Positions 1 through 20,814 of a stretch of 64,000 bases of DNA are shown in pieces. Each line of letters opens with the position of its first letter. Position 1 is the first letter of the stretch. Under the pieces are notes generated by a model that saw only the letters and a program-made list of their open reading frames with translations, did not search any database and was not told the origin of the DNA. The DNA lies in the NCBI GenBank assembly GCA_947846985.1, contig CANTUZ010000024.1, positions 3,369,791 to 3,433,790 on the forward strand, given 5' to 3'. The stretch is from Fratercula arctica. Its lineage: Eukaryota > Chordata > Aves > Charadriiformes > Alcidae. The translations under genes and the position numbers were made by a program.

Positions 1-240
1 CTCCACGGGCTCCCGCTGCTCCTTCCCACGGCTGGGCCCCCCACCCTCCCCCGCGCCCAGGGTCCCCCGCCCAGGGCCGGCTCCGTTCAGCCGGACCCAC
101 GGCGGCAGCAGGCCCCTCCGGCCGCTCCCCCGAGGCCTCACGTCCGAACCCCTCGTACCGGGACGGCCGCGGCGCGGTCTGCCTCCGGCCTGCGTGAAAC
201 CCCTCAGGCTTTACCCTCGAGGAGGGCAGCGGGGTCCGGC
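1..240. promoter_or_regulatory. CpG-rich block, possible promoter of the left-hand neighbour
   Basis: The first 240 bases are strongly GC- and CpG-rich and then drop to ordinary composition. I see no convincing coding exon or start codon in either strand here. In the conserved gene order the next gene to the left of CLK2 is SCAMP3, on the same strand as CLK2, so its promoter and 5' end would fall about here. That assignment rests on synteny only. Confidence 0.35.
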
Positions 241-1740
241 GGAGCTGCAGTGTCACTGAGCCCACCCGAACCAGCTGACTCCATGGAAGTAAAAGGGTGA
301 GGGAAGGACTCGTGGCACGACGAGCTGCTGGGGGGATTTAACTTTTGTGTCTCCTGGACCAGTTATTTATAGGAATCCCTGGTCCCATCGGCTGCATGTG
401 GACAGCATACTGACACCCCCTCCAAACAAGGAGTCCTCAGCACCCAGAGAGTGGCACAGGACATCTGTCCCTACGTGCCTCTTGTTCTCAGCCCAGTTCC
501 GGCGCTTAGCAGCAGCAGCATCCCTCTGCTAAAAATATTCTTTAGCCTCTGAACAGAGACTCACAAAATTACACACAAATTGTGAGCTCCCACTTCAGCC
601 CAGACACCTGTCACCTTGAGCTCTGCTCTCCATTGGAAATTCAGGTTTTGGATGCTGATATGGGTTATTTTTTTTTAAAGTCTGAGACAGACCACAGGTA
701 TTATTTGGTCAATCAAATTCTCCTCCAGTCTCAACTGTGGGCTGGCTACACCTGTAGCAGGACCCAGTCTTCCCCAGCTCTCCTTCCCTGGCACACTCCA
801 CCTGTCCCAGCAATACTGTCGGGAGGCAGGTGAAAGCTCCCAGCCTAAGCTCTTTTAAGTTGGGATCACAGGCTCATGAAGATGACCCAATGTCACCCTT
901 CCCAAGACTACCTCCCACTAACTCCAGGTGAAGCCAGACCTTTCCTTTATCCCTCTTCATGGTGACAGCCTGCCAGAGCCAGGACACAGCCTGCCACAGA
1001 TGGTGCCACAGCAAAGCGATAAGCTCCTGCAGAACCAACTGTGAGTGTCTCCACTCTGTTACTGACACCAGCACGCAGCCAGGCTCTCACAGATACAGCA
1101 GCAAAGCATCTCCACAGAGCTGCCATCAAGTCTGAAATATCCCCAGCAATCACCGTAGAAAAGCCCAAGCCAAGGCCTCAGCCTCGCTGCAGAGCCAGCA
1201 AGAGCCAAAAAGGCCCGGACAGATGCTGGGGTATGTGTTTGACAGCAGAATGTGCGCACCAGGGCACCCGCTTTCCAACTGCTATCACCAGTAGCCAGTG
1301 CTCCATCCTGTCCAGGGAGCGAGAGGTTTCTCTAGTACTAAAGGATAAGGACCTGGACTTGCTCCTTCAGACCTTTTTCACCTGGATTTGTCATAGGTAT
1401 CTTGTCCCCCTTTTTCTCTATCCCACCTCAATACTGATCACAGGGAGTAATGAAACGCCAGCTGGTGTTTTGCTACTCCCCACACCAGAATCTGCTCAGG
1501 TCCAGCTGAAGCCCCATGGGCTAAAAGCAGCCAAAAGGTGGCCCAGGGCAAGCTCAGACACTAGTCCAGAATCCCAGCTTGGGAGGAGTGGTGCGAATGG
1601 ATAGAGCTGTCCTGGACCACAAAGTACCTTTCATCCCACAAGAGGATGCGCCTGCCTTCCCTCTGCAAGGCAGCACAGCATACAGCCACCACTCATGAGG
1701 AGCACAACCGACGAGCAGAACAGCCCCAAGAGGGTCCAAA
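241..1740. other. Intergenic, CLK2 3' end to left-hand CpG block
   Basis: No exon with splice sites and a recognisable product was found on either strand. The open frames, such as the one at 1041-1604, have no family resemblance and mixed composition. This interval is taken as the spacer between the CLK2 poly(A) site and the upstream flank of the neighbouring gene. Confidence 0.5.
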
Positions 1741-1754
1741 CCCAGACCAGATGG

Positions 1755-1760
1755 TTTATT
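1755..1760 (-). terminator. CLK2: CLK2 poly(A) signal AATAAA
   Basis: The plus strand reads TTTATT, so the minus strand carries AATAAA, with a second copy at 1770-1775. It lies about 470 bases beyond the CLK2 stop codon, giving a 3'UTR of about 1740-2227. Cleavage is expected near 1735-1745. Confidence 0.7.
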
Positions 1761-2227
1761 CACTTCATATTTATTTTTCACAAAGACTGTACAAAATTCT
1801 TATAAAACTCTGGTGTGGGGATGGGCTATGACATTGATCCAAAAAATAATTCCCATGCAGTCCCACCAGTTTCATAACTTACAAGGAAACAGACAAGCTA
1901 CAGAGAGCTGCGAGTCCTGGAGTATTTACACAGAGGAGGGCAGGAGAGAACAGGAGACAAAGCAACACGTGAACAGAGGTATTTACAATATGGACATACA
2001 GGCCCCCTCGCCTCACGACAGTGGCAGCAGCAACAGCAGGAGGTCGGGCCCATGGTGCTCAGAGGCCGATATAGAATATGGGCTATTTACAGTATCTCAC
2101 ATATTAACAGCTTTACAAACATGTCCAGGGAGTTCTTCTCATGTATAAAAAAAAAGCACCGAGTGTCTAGAAATCACACAGGCCTCCACGGGGGCTAGAA
2201 TCTGAGGGCAGGCTGGCACCTCTGGCG

Positions 2228-5200
2228 TCATCGGCTGATGTCTCTGCTAGAGTCCCACATTTTTGAGCTTGGCTCCATCTCCAACACATCAAAGAAGGGG
2301 TGCTTGAGGGCTTCGGCCAGGGTGATGCGCTTGGACGGCTCGTACTCCAGCATGCTCTCAATGAGGTCAAAAAGGCGGTGGTGGTCCTCAGCTTCAGAGG
2401 TCAGATATCGCTGAGGAGATGGAGGGGAGAGGTTAGGGCCAAGGATGCTGCACTCTGTCCTGGCTGCAATACATTCCCTGGGCCAAACAGCTAAGCTGGG
2501 GGGAAGACTGGTTTGTTCAGAACATCACTCGTTCTAGACCTGAGCTCTGGGCTGCTTTACCAAGCATAGCACTGCCAAGTTTTCACCCCCCACCATCTTT
2601 CCCAGGCACTTCCTGAGGTCTCCATGCCCTCCTCCACTTCAGATAAAGCTCAGGCTGCTGCAGTCTTCCTAGTTTATGTCTGGGACAGCCAAGGCTCCTT
2701 TGGGAAGACACTGGTCTGACCCTTTCGGTGGCCCAACCTTGCCCACAGGAAGAATCTTCACAACTGGGGCAGGCACTGTGAGACTCTGCAATGAGAAAAG
2801 GATAAAGCAACCTGGTGCTTCTGCCCACCCCGCCTTACCCGCAGCGGCTTGCAGTTTTCCCTAACATAGCGGCCAGCAGAGGTGTTCTCGTCCCAGTCCA
2901 GGCGGCCATGGTAGAAATATTTCTGTTTCCTGTCAGAGTTGGAGGTGGGAACAGGTTACACTCAAGCACAAAACGTCTTGCAGCAACAGCAAGGCACCAG
3001 CCCTGGCAGCGCACACTGCTCAGGACACCGCAGCAGCACCGACAACTGGCTTGGCAGGCAGCTTCAAAGCTCGATCCCTCAGAGAAAGCCACTACATGAG
3101 AAGCAGGAGAGAGCTGCCAAGCCTGCAGTGCCCAGCTGGCCTTGCTCACCTCGTCTTCCGGATCATCCGAGAAGGAATTGGCCCCAAAATCCTCTCCATC
3201 ATGGCTAGGTGCTCCCGGTTGTCATGTGTCTGAGAGAGAGAAACATAAAGGGAAGGCATGGAACAGATTCCAGTCGTTCCACCTCCAGCCCAGTTCAGAA
3301 CCCCTTGCTGGGCAACACCTCGGTCATCTCTACAAGACTGCAGTGATGGAGGGAACCCCATCAGTCCCAGAGGCTCCTGGCTGTACTGGGAGCCATACAG
3401 CACACAGTTCTCACCTGAAACAGGGTGAAACCCACATAATACTCAAAGATGATGCAGCCAATGCTCCACACATCACAGGGCTGGCTCCAGCCAAGCTCTA
3501 AAAAACAATGTTTTTTAAAGAAAAGATCCAGTTATGGCCTAAGATTCCAAATCCCTCCCCCTCGCCCTTTTAAAAACAAACATCTGGAGAAAAAAATTCC
3601 CATTCCAGCCAGGCTCCTGATATGCTGGTGGCAATACACTGCCCAGCTGGTAGCAATGCCAAAACACCAACTTGTAAGTTGTTGACCCTCACAGAAAATC
3701 GAGAGCAGAGCATGTTAAATAAAGCACGTATCTCCCAGGGTAAACCCAGGACCCCTATGGAATGATGTAGAGGAAAAATGCTTCTTAACCCAGCAGGCAG
3801 CACCCAGAGCCCTCCAGGTGAACGCCTGCCTCTGCAGAAAGACCAAGCAGTACCTACCCAGTATGACTTCAGGGGCCCGGTAATGCCTGGTAGAGACAAT
3901 CGTGCTGTGATGCTCATGGTCAAATGTGGCACTGCCGAAGTCCACCACTCTGATGGCTGTGCTCTTCACGCTCCGCTCATCCCGCTTCTTCATGGGAGAG
4001 AACGGTAATGGTTACTGAGGAGTTTTGAGATGCAGACTTAGCCCTTTCCTTACTCATCTGAGGCTTTGCCACAGTGCACCACAGGAGGGGAAGGCTTCGG
4101 AGGGAATGTTAACTCAGCACAATCCCCAAACAAACTCTCACCATCACGCGGGTAAGCCTGTGGTCCCTATGGCTTACTTATAGACTACACAGGCTGTTCA
4201 TGCCAAGATATAGGCCCTGAACATTGCATGAACGTTGATAGTCAACCCTGTGTCTCCTGGGGCCACATTCCAACTCCTCCCACCTGCTGATAAGGTATGG
4301 GATACTAAGAACCCAAGAGAAGACCCCTAACACAAGGCAGCGCCATTACCTTTTCCAGATTATAGGAGAGTTCATAGTCAGAGTTCACAAAGAGGATGTT
4401 CTCCGGCTTAAGGTCAGTGTGAGTGAGTTTGTTGTCATGCAGAACTGAGGAAGCAAACAGAGCCGGGGTGACGGAACAGAAGCAACGCGAGGCTGCATCC
4501 ATCCGAAGCACAAACACCATTGATTCACTTTGTTCACACTGGCACCAGTTTAGCCCACATTTAGAACCGCCAGGCTAGTCCAGACCAAGATGCTTCGGCA
4601 GAAGCACAAAGATTTATCATATCGATCACCAGAATGTGTGTGTGGAGGTGGATGCTGAAGTGCCCTGAGCTACTGCCAACCCACATTCATCACAAAACAT
4701 TACAATCAGGAAAAGGATTCATTCCAAGCACGCGTTCACTGCTGAGGGGGCAGGAAGGCTCGGTCTCAGAACTGGCACAGTGGCACCACAGCAAGAACTC
4801 GTTGCTTCGGGCCACCAGTTGAACTGGCCCAGATGCTGGGAGCTGCACAGCTCTCCAGTCAAGGACCAGTGGAGAGAAGAGCAGTGAACACTTACATTTC
4901 ACAGCCTGGCACACCTGGTAGGCCATGTGCCGTACTTGGTGGATGGGGTAAGGCAGATAGTTGTTGTCCTTCAGGAAATCAAAGGTGCTGAGCCCCAGCA
5001 GTTCGAAGGAGATGCACATGTGGCCGTGGTAGTCAAACCAGTCAAACATCCTGACACAAAGACTGAGAAAAAAATTCTGATTTGGGACAGATCTGCACAC
5101 ACCACTCGGCTCCGTTATCCCTGTGCCAGGCTCCTCCTTTCCTTGCTCGGTCTATCCCATAGCAAGCCAATATGCCTCCAAAAACTAGCTACAAACAAAT

Positions 5201-8200
5201 TCAGTCACGCAACATCAAGTACCTCTCTCATCCCATCCCTGCAACTGTGCTGAGGCGATGCTTGCCCTTCCCTTTTAACATCAAGGGCGCACTCACTTTG
5301 TGTTCTCAGGATCCTTCTCGTTGATTTTCTCCAGCACGTTAATTTCCAGCCGAGCAGCCTCTTTGTATTTCTCTACGTTTTTAATGATTTTGAGAGCAAC
5401 ACGTGCACCACCCCTGGGGGAGAAACAGGAGGAAAGCAGAAGATCACCCCTGAGCTGGGTCAGAGCCTGTCCCCTGCAAAAAGGGCTTTCTGACCCAGCC
5501 TCACCCTGTGCAGCATGGCCTTCGCCACCCTTGCTCAAGCCAGAAGTGGTTGTTAAGGGGTGGCCACCAAAGTAGTGCCTTTTCCCTCCCAGAGGCTCCC
5601 CCGACCCCTCTCTGACACATGGGCGACCCAAGAGGGTGAACACCCAGACCAGCAGCAGAATACTGGAAACCAAGAGACTCATTTTCACCCCCAGGCTCCC
5701 ACCCTAAGCATGAAAGGCTCCGTCCCCAGCTGTGGTCTCTCTTTTCCCCTCACCACCAAGGTCTGGCCCAGGAGCAGACATACCTCCGGTGATCGATGCA
5801 CTGCACCACTCTGCCGAACGTGCCTTCCCCTAAGGTGCTAATAATTTCATCTGAGAGAGAGAGAAGGAGAGGAAGGCAGATGAGAGAGAGAGCATGACCT
5901 GGATGCAGCGCATACACAAGGCAGAGGAGAATGCATTGCAACACCTAACCTGCACACAGCTTGAGAGACCGGAGCAGCGGAAGGCTGACACCGGCTGCAC
6001 AAGGCAACTGCCCTAGTTCCCTGGCACTTCAGTAACAATACAAAATATAAATGTAGCTTTAACAAAAGGGGAAGGAAAAGGAGAGGGTTTCTCTTTAATA
6101 AACAATGAAAATAAAATGAAACAGAAAGATAAGACAGATCTGCGACTGCGATGGGAGCTTAACTAGAGAGCTAAATTATGTTACGATTTGGCTGTACATC
6201 TTTCTTGTAGCCAGTCGCCGACGCGATAGATCAGATGCCCCTCGTCGTCGTCCTCCACACTCTTGGCCCTTCTGCTGCTCTGTCGACTCCGCTGCTGGCC
6301 CAGGCAGACAGGGAATTCATCATTCACCAATCAGATTTTCAAACCAGCGCAGCAGCCAGCGTCACGCATTGGTTGGTTTGGAAATTCACATGGTTGTTTG
6401 AGGAGGGGTTGCAGGAGGAGATTCCCAGCCAATTCATACGGCACAGAGGAATATATAACGATAGGGATATTGCAAGGGAACATGTCAAGATACAACACAC
6501 TAGCTCAGAAAAGAAAAAAACAGTTTGCTTTTCGTTGTAGCAAAAAAAAAAAAAAAGAAAAGAAAAAAAAAAGAAAAAAAAAAGAACCTACAAACAGCCC
6601 CACCCGAACCAGTGTGAGAGCAGAGACGGTCAGAATAAGGGCTAGCGGAGGGGCAGTGGAAGGGGCCAGCTGCTCTCGCTCCTAGGGGGGCTCAGAGAGG
6701 AATGGCCTTCAGGTCCTGGATAATGCCAAGAGAGCAGCCAAAGCACAGCTCTGCAGCCGGGCACTCAGTGGCCGCGGGGAGAGGCTCGCTTCAGCCCCAT
6801 GGCAGCCACTGAGGAAAGGCAGCAGAAGGCAGGCGCCGGGAAGTCCTGCGCAAGCAAAGGGCCAGGCTGCCCCACACAGCCACTCCCCATCCCATTCCAA
6901 CAACCACCCACATTGCTTCCCCCAGCCCCAACACTTAGAAAAAGATGAACTCAAGAGATTTCAGAAGCAACTCTCAGTACAGTGATCCATCCAAAACCAG
7001 AGAGAATTTATAAGTGACTGCCTGGGGGAAGACGTGACACTTCTAGACGCTACCCGAAAGAAGCTGATCCTGGAAGGACTAACCTCCAGGAGAGAAGCAG
7101 AGGCCCAACAGGGAATAGGGACAGCCTGGGATGAGGCAGATGAGAGGTTTATGCCAGAGAAGACAAAATTCCTGCCTTCAGTTCTTCAGCTAAGTATCCC
7201 CACACCTGGGAGCAACCAGCCAGCAGACTTGGGACCTGAATCCAGCCCACAATCCCATCCCTGGACATACAGCCGGAACAGACCAGACAACACTGAGAGC
7301 TCCACACACAGAGCAGAGGACGTATCTGGGGTCTAACAGAAGTGGAAGGTGAACAGCAGAATAGACAAGAAGAGAAACCAAGGGACACTGCTGAGAAGAG
7401 CCTGTGATGGTTGCTGCCTCCACCTGAACTGACCAGTTCACAAGCTCTACTCCTTTGAAAAGCCCCTCGCACGACATTCCCCATCAGCTGGGCCCACCCA
7501 GAAGGACCACACTCTGATGCAGGACCTAACCCTCAGAGACAGGGGGGGGCTTTCTGCCCGAACCAGGGACCACAGGGACCAAGCTGCCTGTCACAGACAG
7601 ACTGAGCTCTCTGGGACCAGGATCAGCTGAGCATTTGCTGTACAAACCTCGTACAAAAGGCTGCTTGGCTGGCGTTCCTAAACAGCTCTTAATGAGCGTC
7701 ACCAAACAAAAGCAGCGCTCTGCAGGGATAAAGGAGCTGAGGACTGCAGCACCACCCCGGGGACACGCAAGGCACGCCTGTCCTCCTCCCACCTCGGAGC
7801 AGGCAACACTAAGAGAGGGTCTGAGCCACCTGTGCCCAGCTGGCACAGGGCAGCCACTGCTCAGGTGCATCAGGATGGTGGACAGGAACTGCTGTTTGCA
7901 TCAAAGGCTGTCTACACATTTCTCAAGCTGAGTCCGAGAGCTTTAGAAAGTGAGTTTTCTACTTACCCAGCTCGCCACCTGGGAGAGAAAGGTTACAGGG
8001 GAGGCCCAGCACAGCAGGATACTCACCGATGAGGAGCGACTAAAGGACCGGCTGCGGCGCCGCCTCCGCCTGTGCTTACGCCGGCTGCTTTTGCAGCTCC
8101 GGTAGCTGCCCTCACGGTCCCGGGAGCGTCGGTACTCGTAGGAATGACGGTACTCGGGTTCATAGTAGGCTTCCCCTCGCTCGCGGCTGTAATCGTTCCG

Positions 8201-8612
8201 CCGGTAGCTGTCACAGTAACGCCGGTCATAGGCTCTCCTGTCTGCTGAGTGGTCATCGTAGCTAGGGAGAGGAAGCAAGCCGAGGGGATTCAATTATGAA
8301 CACCTCCCAGGACATTATAGCTCAGAGCACACGAGAGAACCAGGCCTGGGCCACCCAGAAGCTGGGCTGCCCACAGTTGCCTCCAGCTGAGCTGGAGAAA
8401 CACCACAGGGTTCAAGGTCCCGCCTTGTCTTTGCAGACTCACCTCCTGGACCGAACGTGGTAACTGTCTTCCCGACGGTGCCGATGGTCACGCTCGCTGC
8501 TGCTCGATCGCGACCGTGTCCGCCGTCTCTTGTGTTTGCGACTTCTGTAGCGCTCATGATAGCTGCCTCGGCTGCTGCGCTCCGACGAGCGGTACCTTCT
8601 AGAGTGAGGCAT
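2228..8612 (-). CDS. CLK2: CLK2, CDC-like (LAMMER) dual-specificity kinase
   Basis: Nuclear kinase that phosphorylates SR splicing factors. Coding exons in transcript order, as coordinates on the minus strand: 8443-8612, 8027-8261, 6198-6294, 5784-5850, 5297-5413, 4896-5062, 4350-4444, 3858-3987, 3415-3497, 3150-3229, 2839-2929, 2228-2410. They total 1515 nt, 504 aa; the human protein is 499 aa from memory. The start [12 protein letters not shown] matches the family and its ATG sits directly after an acceptor, so a 5' noncoding exon is required. The N-terminal ~150 residues are RS/RRR-rich (nuclear speckle targeting). Kinase motifs: GEGTFG at about 175-180, VALK lysine at about 198, HTDLKPEN at 293-300 (LAMMER-type catalytic loop), DFG at 332-334 and EHLAMMER at 393-400. 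The C-terminus is SSRDISR. All joins keep phase and key residues are intact. The divergent neighbour is HCN3. Confidence 0.96.
6198..6294 (-). other. CLK2: CLK2 regulated exon with NAGNAG acceptor
   Basis: This coding exon joins the RS-rich region to the kinase domain (…[15 protein letters not shown]). Its 97 nt length is not a multiple of three, so skipping it shifts frame and loses the kinase domain. Regulated skipping of the equivalent exon is known for mammalian CLK1 and CLK2. The acceptor reads CAGCAG|CGG or CAG|CAGCGG, a tandem NAGNAG site that could add or remove one glutamine. The donor is the weak GTACAG, and reading through it reaches a stop within a few codons (LQERCTAKS then stop). 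Confidence 0.7.
6540..6582. repeat. A-rich low-complexity tract in CLK2 intron
   Basis: Runs of A broken by single G residues on the plus strand (T-rich in CLK2 sense), about 240 bases upstream of the regulated CLK2 exon in transcript direction. It could be a poly-T remnant or simple repeat. The rest of the 6295-8026 intron shows no other recognisable element. Confidence 0.5.
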
Positions 8613-10785
8613 CTAAGAGACAACAGGGATGACTTTGTGAGGCAATGGCAAGGGAGAGAAACCAGCACAGAGAGTCAGTGGCCAAGGAGCTGAAAGGGCA
8701 AGGAGGCGGGAAGCAATGAGCAGCACATCCGAGCATGCACAGGGGATCTGACAGAGAGGGATGAACTTCCAAGAATCCTGTATGAGAGCGGATGTGACCA
8801 CCCACATGGGCTGTGCTTGCTGCAGTTCTGTTTTCCAGGTTACTTTCCCCTCTTCATCCCCCATCTCTGTGGGCCATGGCTGCAGAAGCAGCATTTGCAC
8901 CTTCAGGGCCTCCACCTTCTTTCTTTCAACTAATATGCTCCCCAGGAAGGAGAAAAGCACCACCAAGGAAAACTGAAAGAAGGTGAAATGAAGCTCAGGA
9001 TATCACCGGTGCTCGGTCCAAAGTCCTTGCGCACCAGTACTGAAGACACTGAATTGGGCAGCTTGTGAAGAGATGTCTCTGGTTTACTGCCAATCAAGTG
9101 ACATCTACGCTTCCCACAGCAAGCGGGGAGGGCCCTACAGCACCCAGGGAGCAAAAAGCTCTTTTCCATGCACAGAGGTGTTAACGAAGCTTTGCAGAGC
9201 CTACCTCAGAGGGAAGAGTGCTCACCTCTACGGCCCTGGTGGGATGCGAGAGTGAAGCACTAAGGAGAAAACCCTTCCGTATGATGGCATGCCTGGTCCC
9301 AACCCCAAAGGGCTGGTTCTTAGGATCCCGCTCCCACCCTCACTCCACAGACGTTCCCCACGCATATTCTGGTTCTGAAGCATGAAGCAGCTCAACCTGA
9401 CACATCTCCCTTTGTCCACTGACCTCCCACCACCGATTTCCCCCCCCCCCCCGAAAAGGTTCACTCACACACCCGGCTGCCGCCCCACACCCACGCCTAC
9501 GCTGACATTACCAGCAGGGCCGTCAGAATGCCGAACTGCCCCCGGTGATGTGGTGACCAGGGGGCATGGGCTGTCACCCCCCTGCTGGCTTCACCCCCCA
9601 GAGCCAGGCCGGGCTCTGCGGGGCCGCTCACGGCTCCCCCTTGTTCGCGGGTGCCGCCGCGTCCAGCTGCGGCCACTGCGGGCGCCGCTTCCAGCCTCTA
9701 ATTACCGGCGGCGGGCGCGGCTGGCGGCCCGCCGAGACCGGGCGACCTCGTTACGCACGAGCAAAGCCTGCACCAAGGCGTTTCGCAGCAGGCCTAGAAC
9801 CGGTTTGGGGATGATGATGGCGGCCGCGCTCGCCGCCCTGCTCCGCGGCCGCCGGGCGGGGCCTCCACCGTGCGCAGGGCCGCGCCGAGCGCCAAAAGCG
9901 GAAGCACCGGGGCCCAGCCACCGGGAGAGTCCGGGGCCGCGGGAAGGGGCGGCGGGCGGGGAACCTCCCGCCCCGACCCCCAAGGCCCAGCCGGGGCCTC
10001 CTCAGGCCATTCGGCCCGGCCCGGCCCGGAAACCCCCAGACCGCCGGGCTGCGGCCGCGGCCCCGCCAGGAGCCACCGGCAGGGCCTGCCCCGCGCGGCC
10101 TCGGGCCGCCCCCGCCCGCCGCGGAGGCCGCGGCCTGCCCCCGCCCCCCCGGCGCCGCGCCGCGCCCCGCGCCGCACCGTCCTCGCAGCCAGCCCGGTGC
10201 GCTTGTCCCACAGGAAATCCGTGATGGCGGCCGTGGGCCCCCGGGAATCCCGGGCCCCGCTCCAGCTGCTCCGGCTCCGCCGCTCGCCGCCGCCCCACGG
10301 ATCCGGGTCCCCACAGGCCGCGCGCAGCTCGCCGCGGGGCCGCGCACGCACGCACGTACCGCGCATGCACGCACGCGTGCGTCACATGGCGCGGCGGGGC
10401 CAGGGCGGGGCCGAGGGGCGGGGCGCTCCGGCGGCCGTCGCCCCCGGAGCTCCTCCCACCCCACCCCGCCCCGCCCCGCCCCGCCCCGCCCGCCGCGGGG
10501 TCCCGCCGCCGCCGCCGCCGCCCGGGCCTCGCTGCTCGGCGCGCCGCCGCTCCGGTGCCGCCGGCGCCTCCCCGCTGGCGGCGGGGCCCGGCCGCCGCGC
10601 CAGGGCGTGCGCAACAGGCGGGCGCCGGCGGAGCTGCGGGCACCGACGAGCAAGCGCGGCCGGTGACCGAGCGGCCGGGGGCGGCGAGCGAGCGCCCGCC
10701 CGGGGCCGGGCATGTGCGGCGGGGCGGCGGGCAGGGCGCCCGGGCAAGGGCGTTTGAAGGAAACGTGAGGCGCGGCGGCGGCGGC

Positions 10786-18566
<7,781 letters not shown>

Positions 18567-20812
18567 GTCCCCGGCAGCACCGTACGCAGGCAGGAGGGAC
18601 CCAGGCACGCTGGCGGCGGAGGCGGCAGGAGAGGCAGAGCACCTGGGGAAGGGCCCCAGCCCCGGCTGCGTTGGAGAGAAGACGAGGTGAGAGGCAGCGC
18701 CGGGGGCCATAGACTGGCTGCTCCAGACACGGGGGGATGGCAGGGACGGGTCTGGGGCAGCCTCAGAGCTGGCCTGGCTGGATGAGGAGGGGGCTCTGCT
18801 GACTGCCCTGCGGGGGAAACCCTGCACGGGCTCTCCCCTCTTTGCTCCATCACCGTCTCTCCTGAGTCCTGCCCTCCTGGCTACAGGATGGGTCAGAGCC
18901 CTTGCCCAAACCACGTCCTCACTGGGCAGCCCAGCTCCCCACAACTGCTTCCTGGGGGCCCGGCCCCCCCACGCTCTGCCCTTGCACCCCACGGCCTCTC
19001 CTTGGGCCCAGGCCAGCTCTGGCGGCTCCTCCAGTTTGTCCTCAGTGGCAGCAGTGGCCGCCACACGCCTGCCTTGATCCCCAGAAAGCTTTGCCCAGCG
19101 GCCTCGCTTTTTGGGAGAGGGGGAGAGGCAGCCCCGTGAGGCCCACAGCCGAGGGCAGAGTGAGGGGGCTGGAGCCCGTGGCGGGGTCTGCCCAGGCAGG
19201 CAGAGTGCGGTTTCCCAGGGCCAGCGGGGGCCAGGTCACCCCTCTCCGAGGCCCTGGCGGGAGGGAAGGGCCTTGGGGAGGTCCCTAAAGGACCAGGACC
19301 TGGGCATCCCAGGCAGGGTTCCCCTGGTGTGATGAGTGCCACGTGGCGGAGATGGGGGTGGACGGGTCTCCCACCGAGCAGCCCCCAGGTGCCTCCCCCC
19401 GGCTTGGGGGTGCCTCTTGCCTTGGAGGTGCTGGGTCCCCATGGGGTTGGGATGTGCTGCCGGGCAGGGCCCTGCCCCTGGGTGCTGCCACCTGGACCCT
19501 CCCCATGCTCTGGCGAGGGGCAGCCAGAGGGGGACCCCGCTGCCTGTGGCTCCTGGGAGGATGCTCAGCCCGGGCTCTGCTCCCCCCCTGCGCTGCAGTC
19601 CCGTCTCCAAACTACCTGGAGATGCCAGTCCCCAGCGCCACAGTGAGCCGAAGGGTGTTGCGAAGAGGTGCCAACCCTGGGCAGCGCCTGGGTGACATGT
19701 GGGGCCGTGGGGCTGCCTCCCCTCACCCTGCCGGGTCTCTGTAAGGGAGGGCAGGGGCCCCGGGGCCCTGAGGCCAACCACCATCGCCCCTCCAGAGCCA
19801 ATAGTCAGCAATGTGTGTTCGAGTTGTGGCTCTGCTGAGCAGCTGAGCTCTGCTTACAGTGTTGCTTTGGGCCAACCGTGTTAGCAGTCCTGGTTAGAGT
19901 AGTGTCCCCTCCTGACCCCACCGTGCTGCGCAAGCTGCTTCCCACTACTGGAGTCAGGAACCATGGCTTGTAGTCGTCCTCTGAGGCGTGGCTGCCACCG
20001 ACCTCTGGGACTTGGCTGCACCAGACCCCTGGCGCAGCAGGCGAGGGTCTTGTTCCACGTGGTACTTCTCAAAGTGAGGTCTTCAGTTCTCCCCCCTCAT
20101 GTTTTGGGACGTTGGGACTAGTCCGGACTGCAGGGCTGCTCAGAGCGCCCAGCCTGCGGGGCACAGCAGCCCGGTGGGAATCCCATCAGTGTGGCCGTCA
20201 GAGGGGATGTCCAGCACTGCCTTTTTTTCACGGACTTTGACTCCCCTTCCCTGCCCACCCCGCGTCCTGCTCCATCCCCGTGGTCGATGTCTCCCCGGCA
20301 GCCCCTTGGGAAGGGGTCTGCAGCCGGGCTGCGTAGTCAGACGTTCCCAGGCTGTGTTTACACTGCGTGATGTAGATGTTTTAGCGGTCATCCTAGCTGT
20401 CCCCTGCAGAGCACGCGGGCTGGGCCGGATGGCACCGAGCACGGCTCCGCTTCCACCAGCCACGCTGCCTGCGCACCCTCCCCACGCCGCAGCCCTGTGC
20501 CAGGAGCCAGAGCCACCCTGTGCTCCAGCCACCGCCACGGCAGACCCCTGCCTCGAGCCACGTTGGCTTGTGGCCCCAGCGCCCCATCCCAGTGGGGAGG
20601 CTGGAGGGGCCAGGGTTGCCAGCGGCACACGCGTGTCTCTGCGGCGTGCGTGGGTGCGAGTCTAGTCACCAAAGACCATGATCCTTCACTCTTGCACTCA
20701 CAGCAGTCGATGTACAGAGCTTGTAGTTTTCATATTGCAGAGAATTTAAAAGCATTTTTTTATTTTTGGTCGTTGTACATAATGGATTTAAATAATAAAG
20801 AGAGATTCTGAG
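18567..20812 (+). other. HCN3: HCN3 3'UTR
   Basis: No coding exon of any other gene was recognised between the HCN3 stop and the poly(A) signal at 20794. The sequence is GC-rich until about 20650, then becomes AT-rich with TTTTTTATTTTTGG just before the signal. I infer a single long 3'UTR. An internal poly(A) site cannot be excluded, although I see no other AATAAA on the plus strand. Confidence 0.6.
20794..20799 (+). terminator. HCN3: HCN3 poly(A) signal AATAAA
   Basis: AATAAA inside AAATAATAAAGAGAG, in a local AT-rich island that stands out from the GC-rich flanks. It is the first good signal after the HCN3 stop codon on this strand. Confidence 0.65.
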
Positions 20813-20814
20813 CT

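Noticed and set aside
1041..1604. 187-aa plus-strand open frame left of CLK2
   Set aside because: No family resemblance, no splice or promoter context, and low-information composition.
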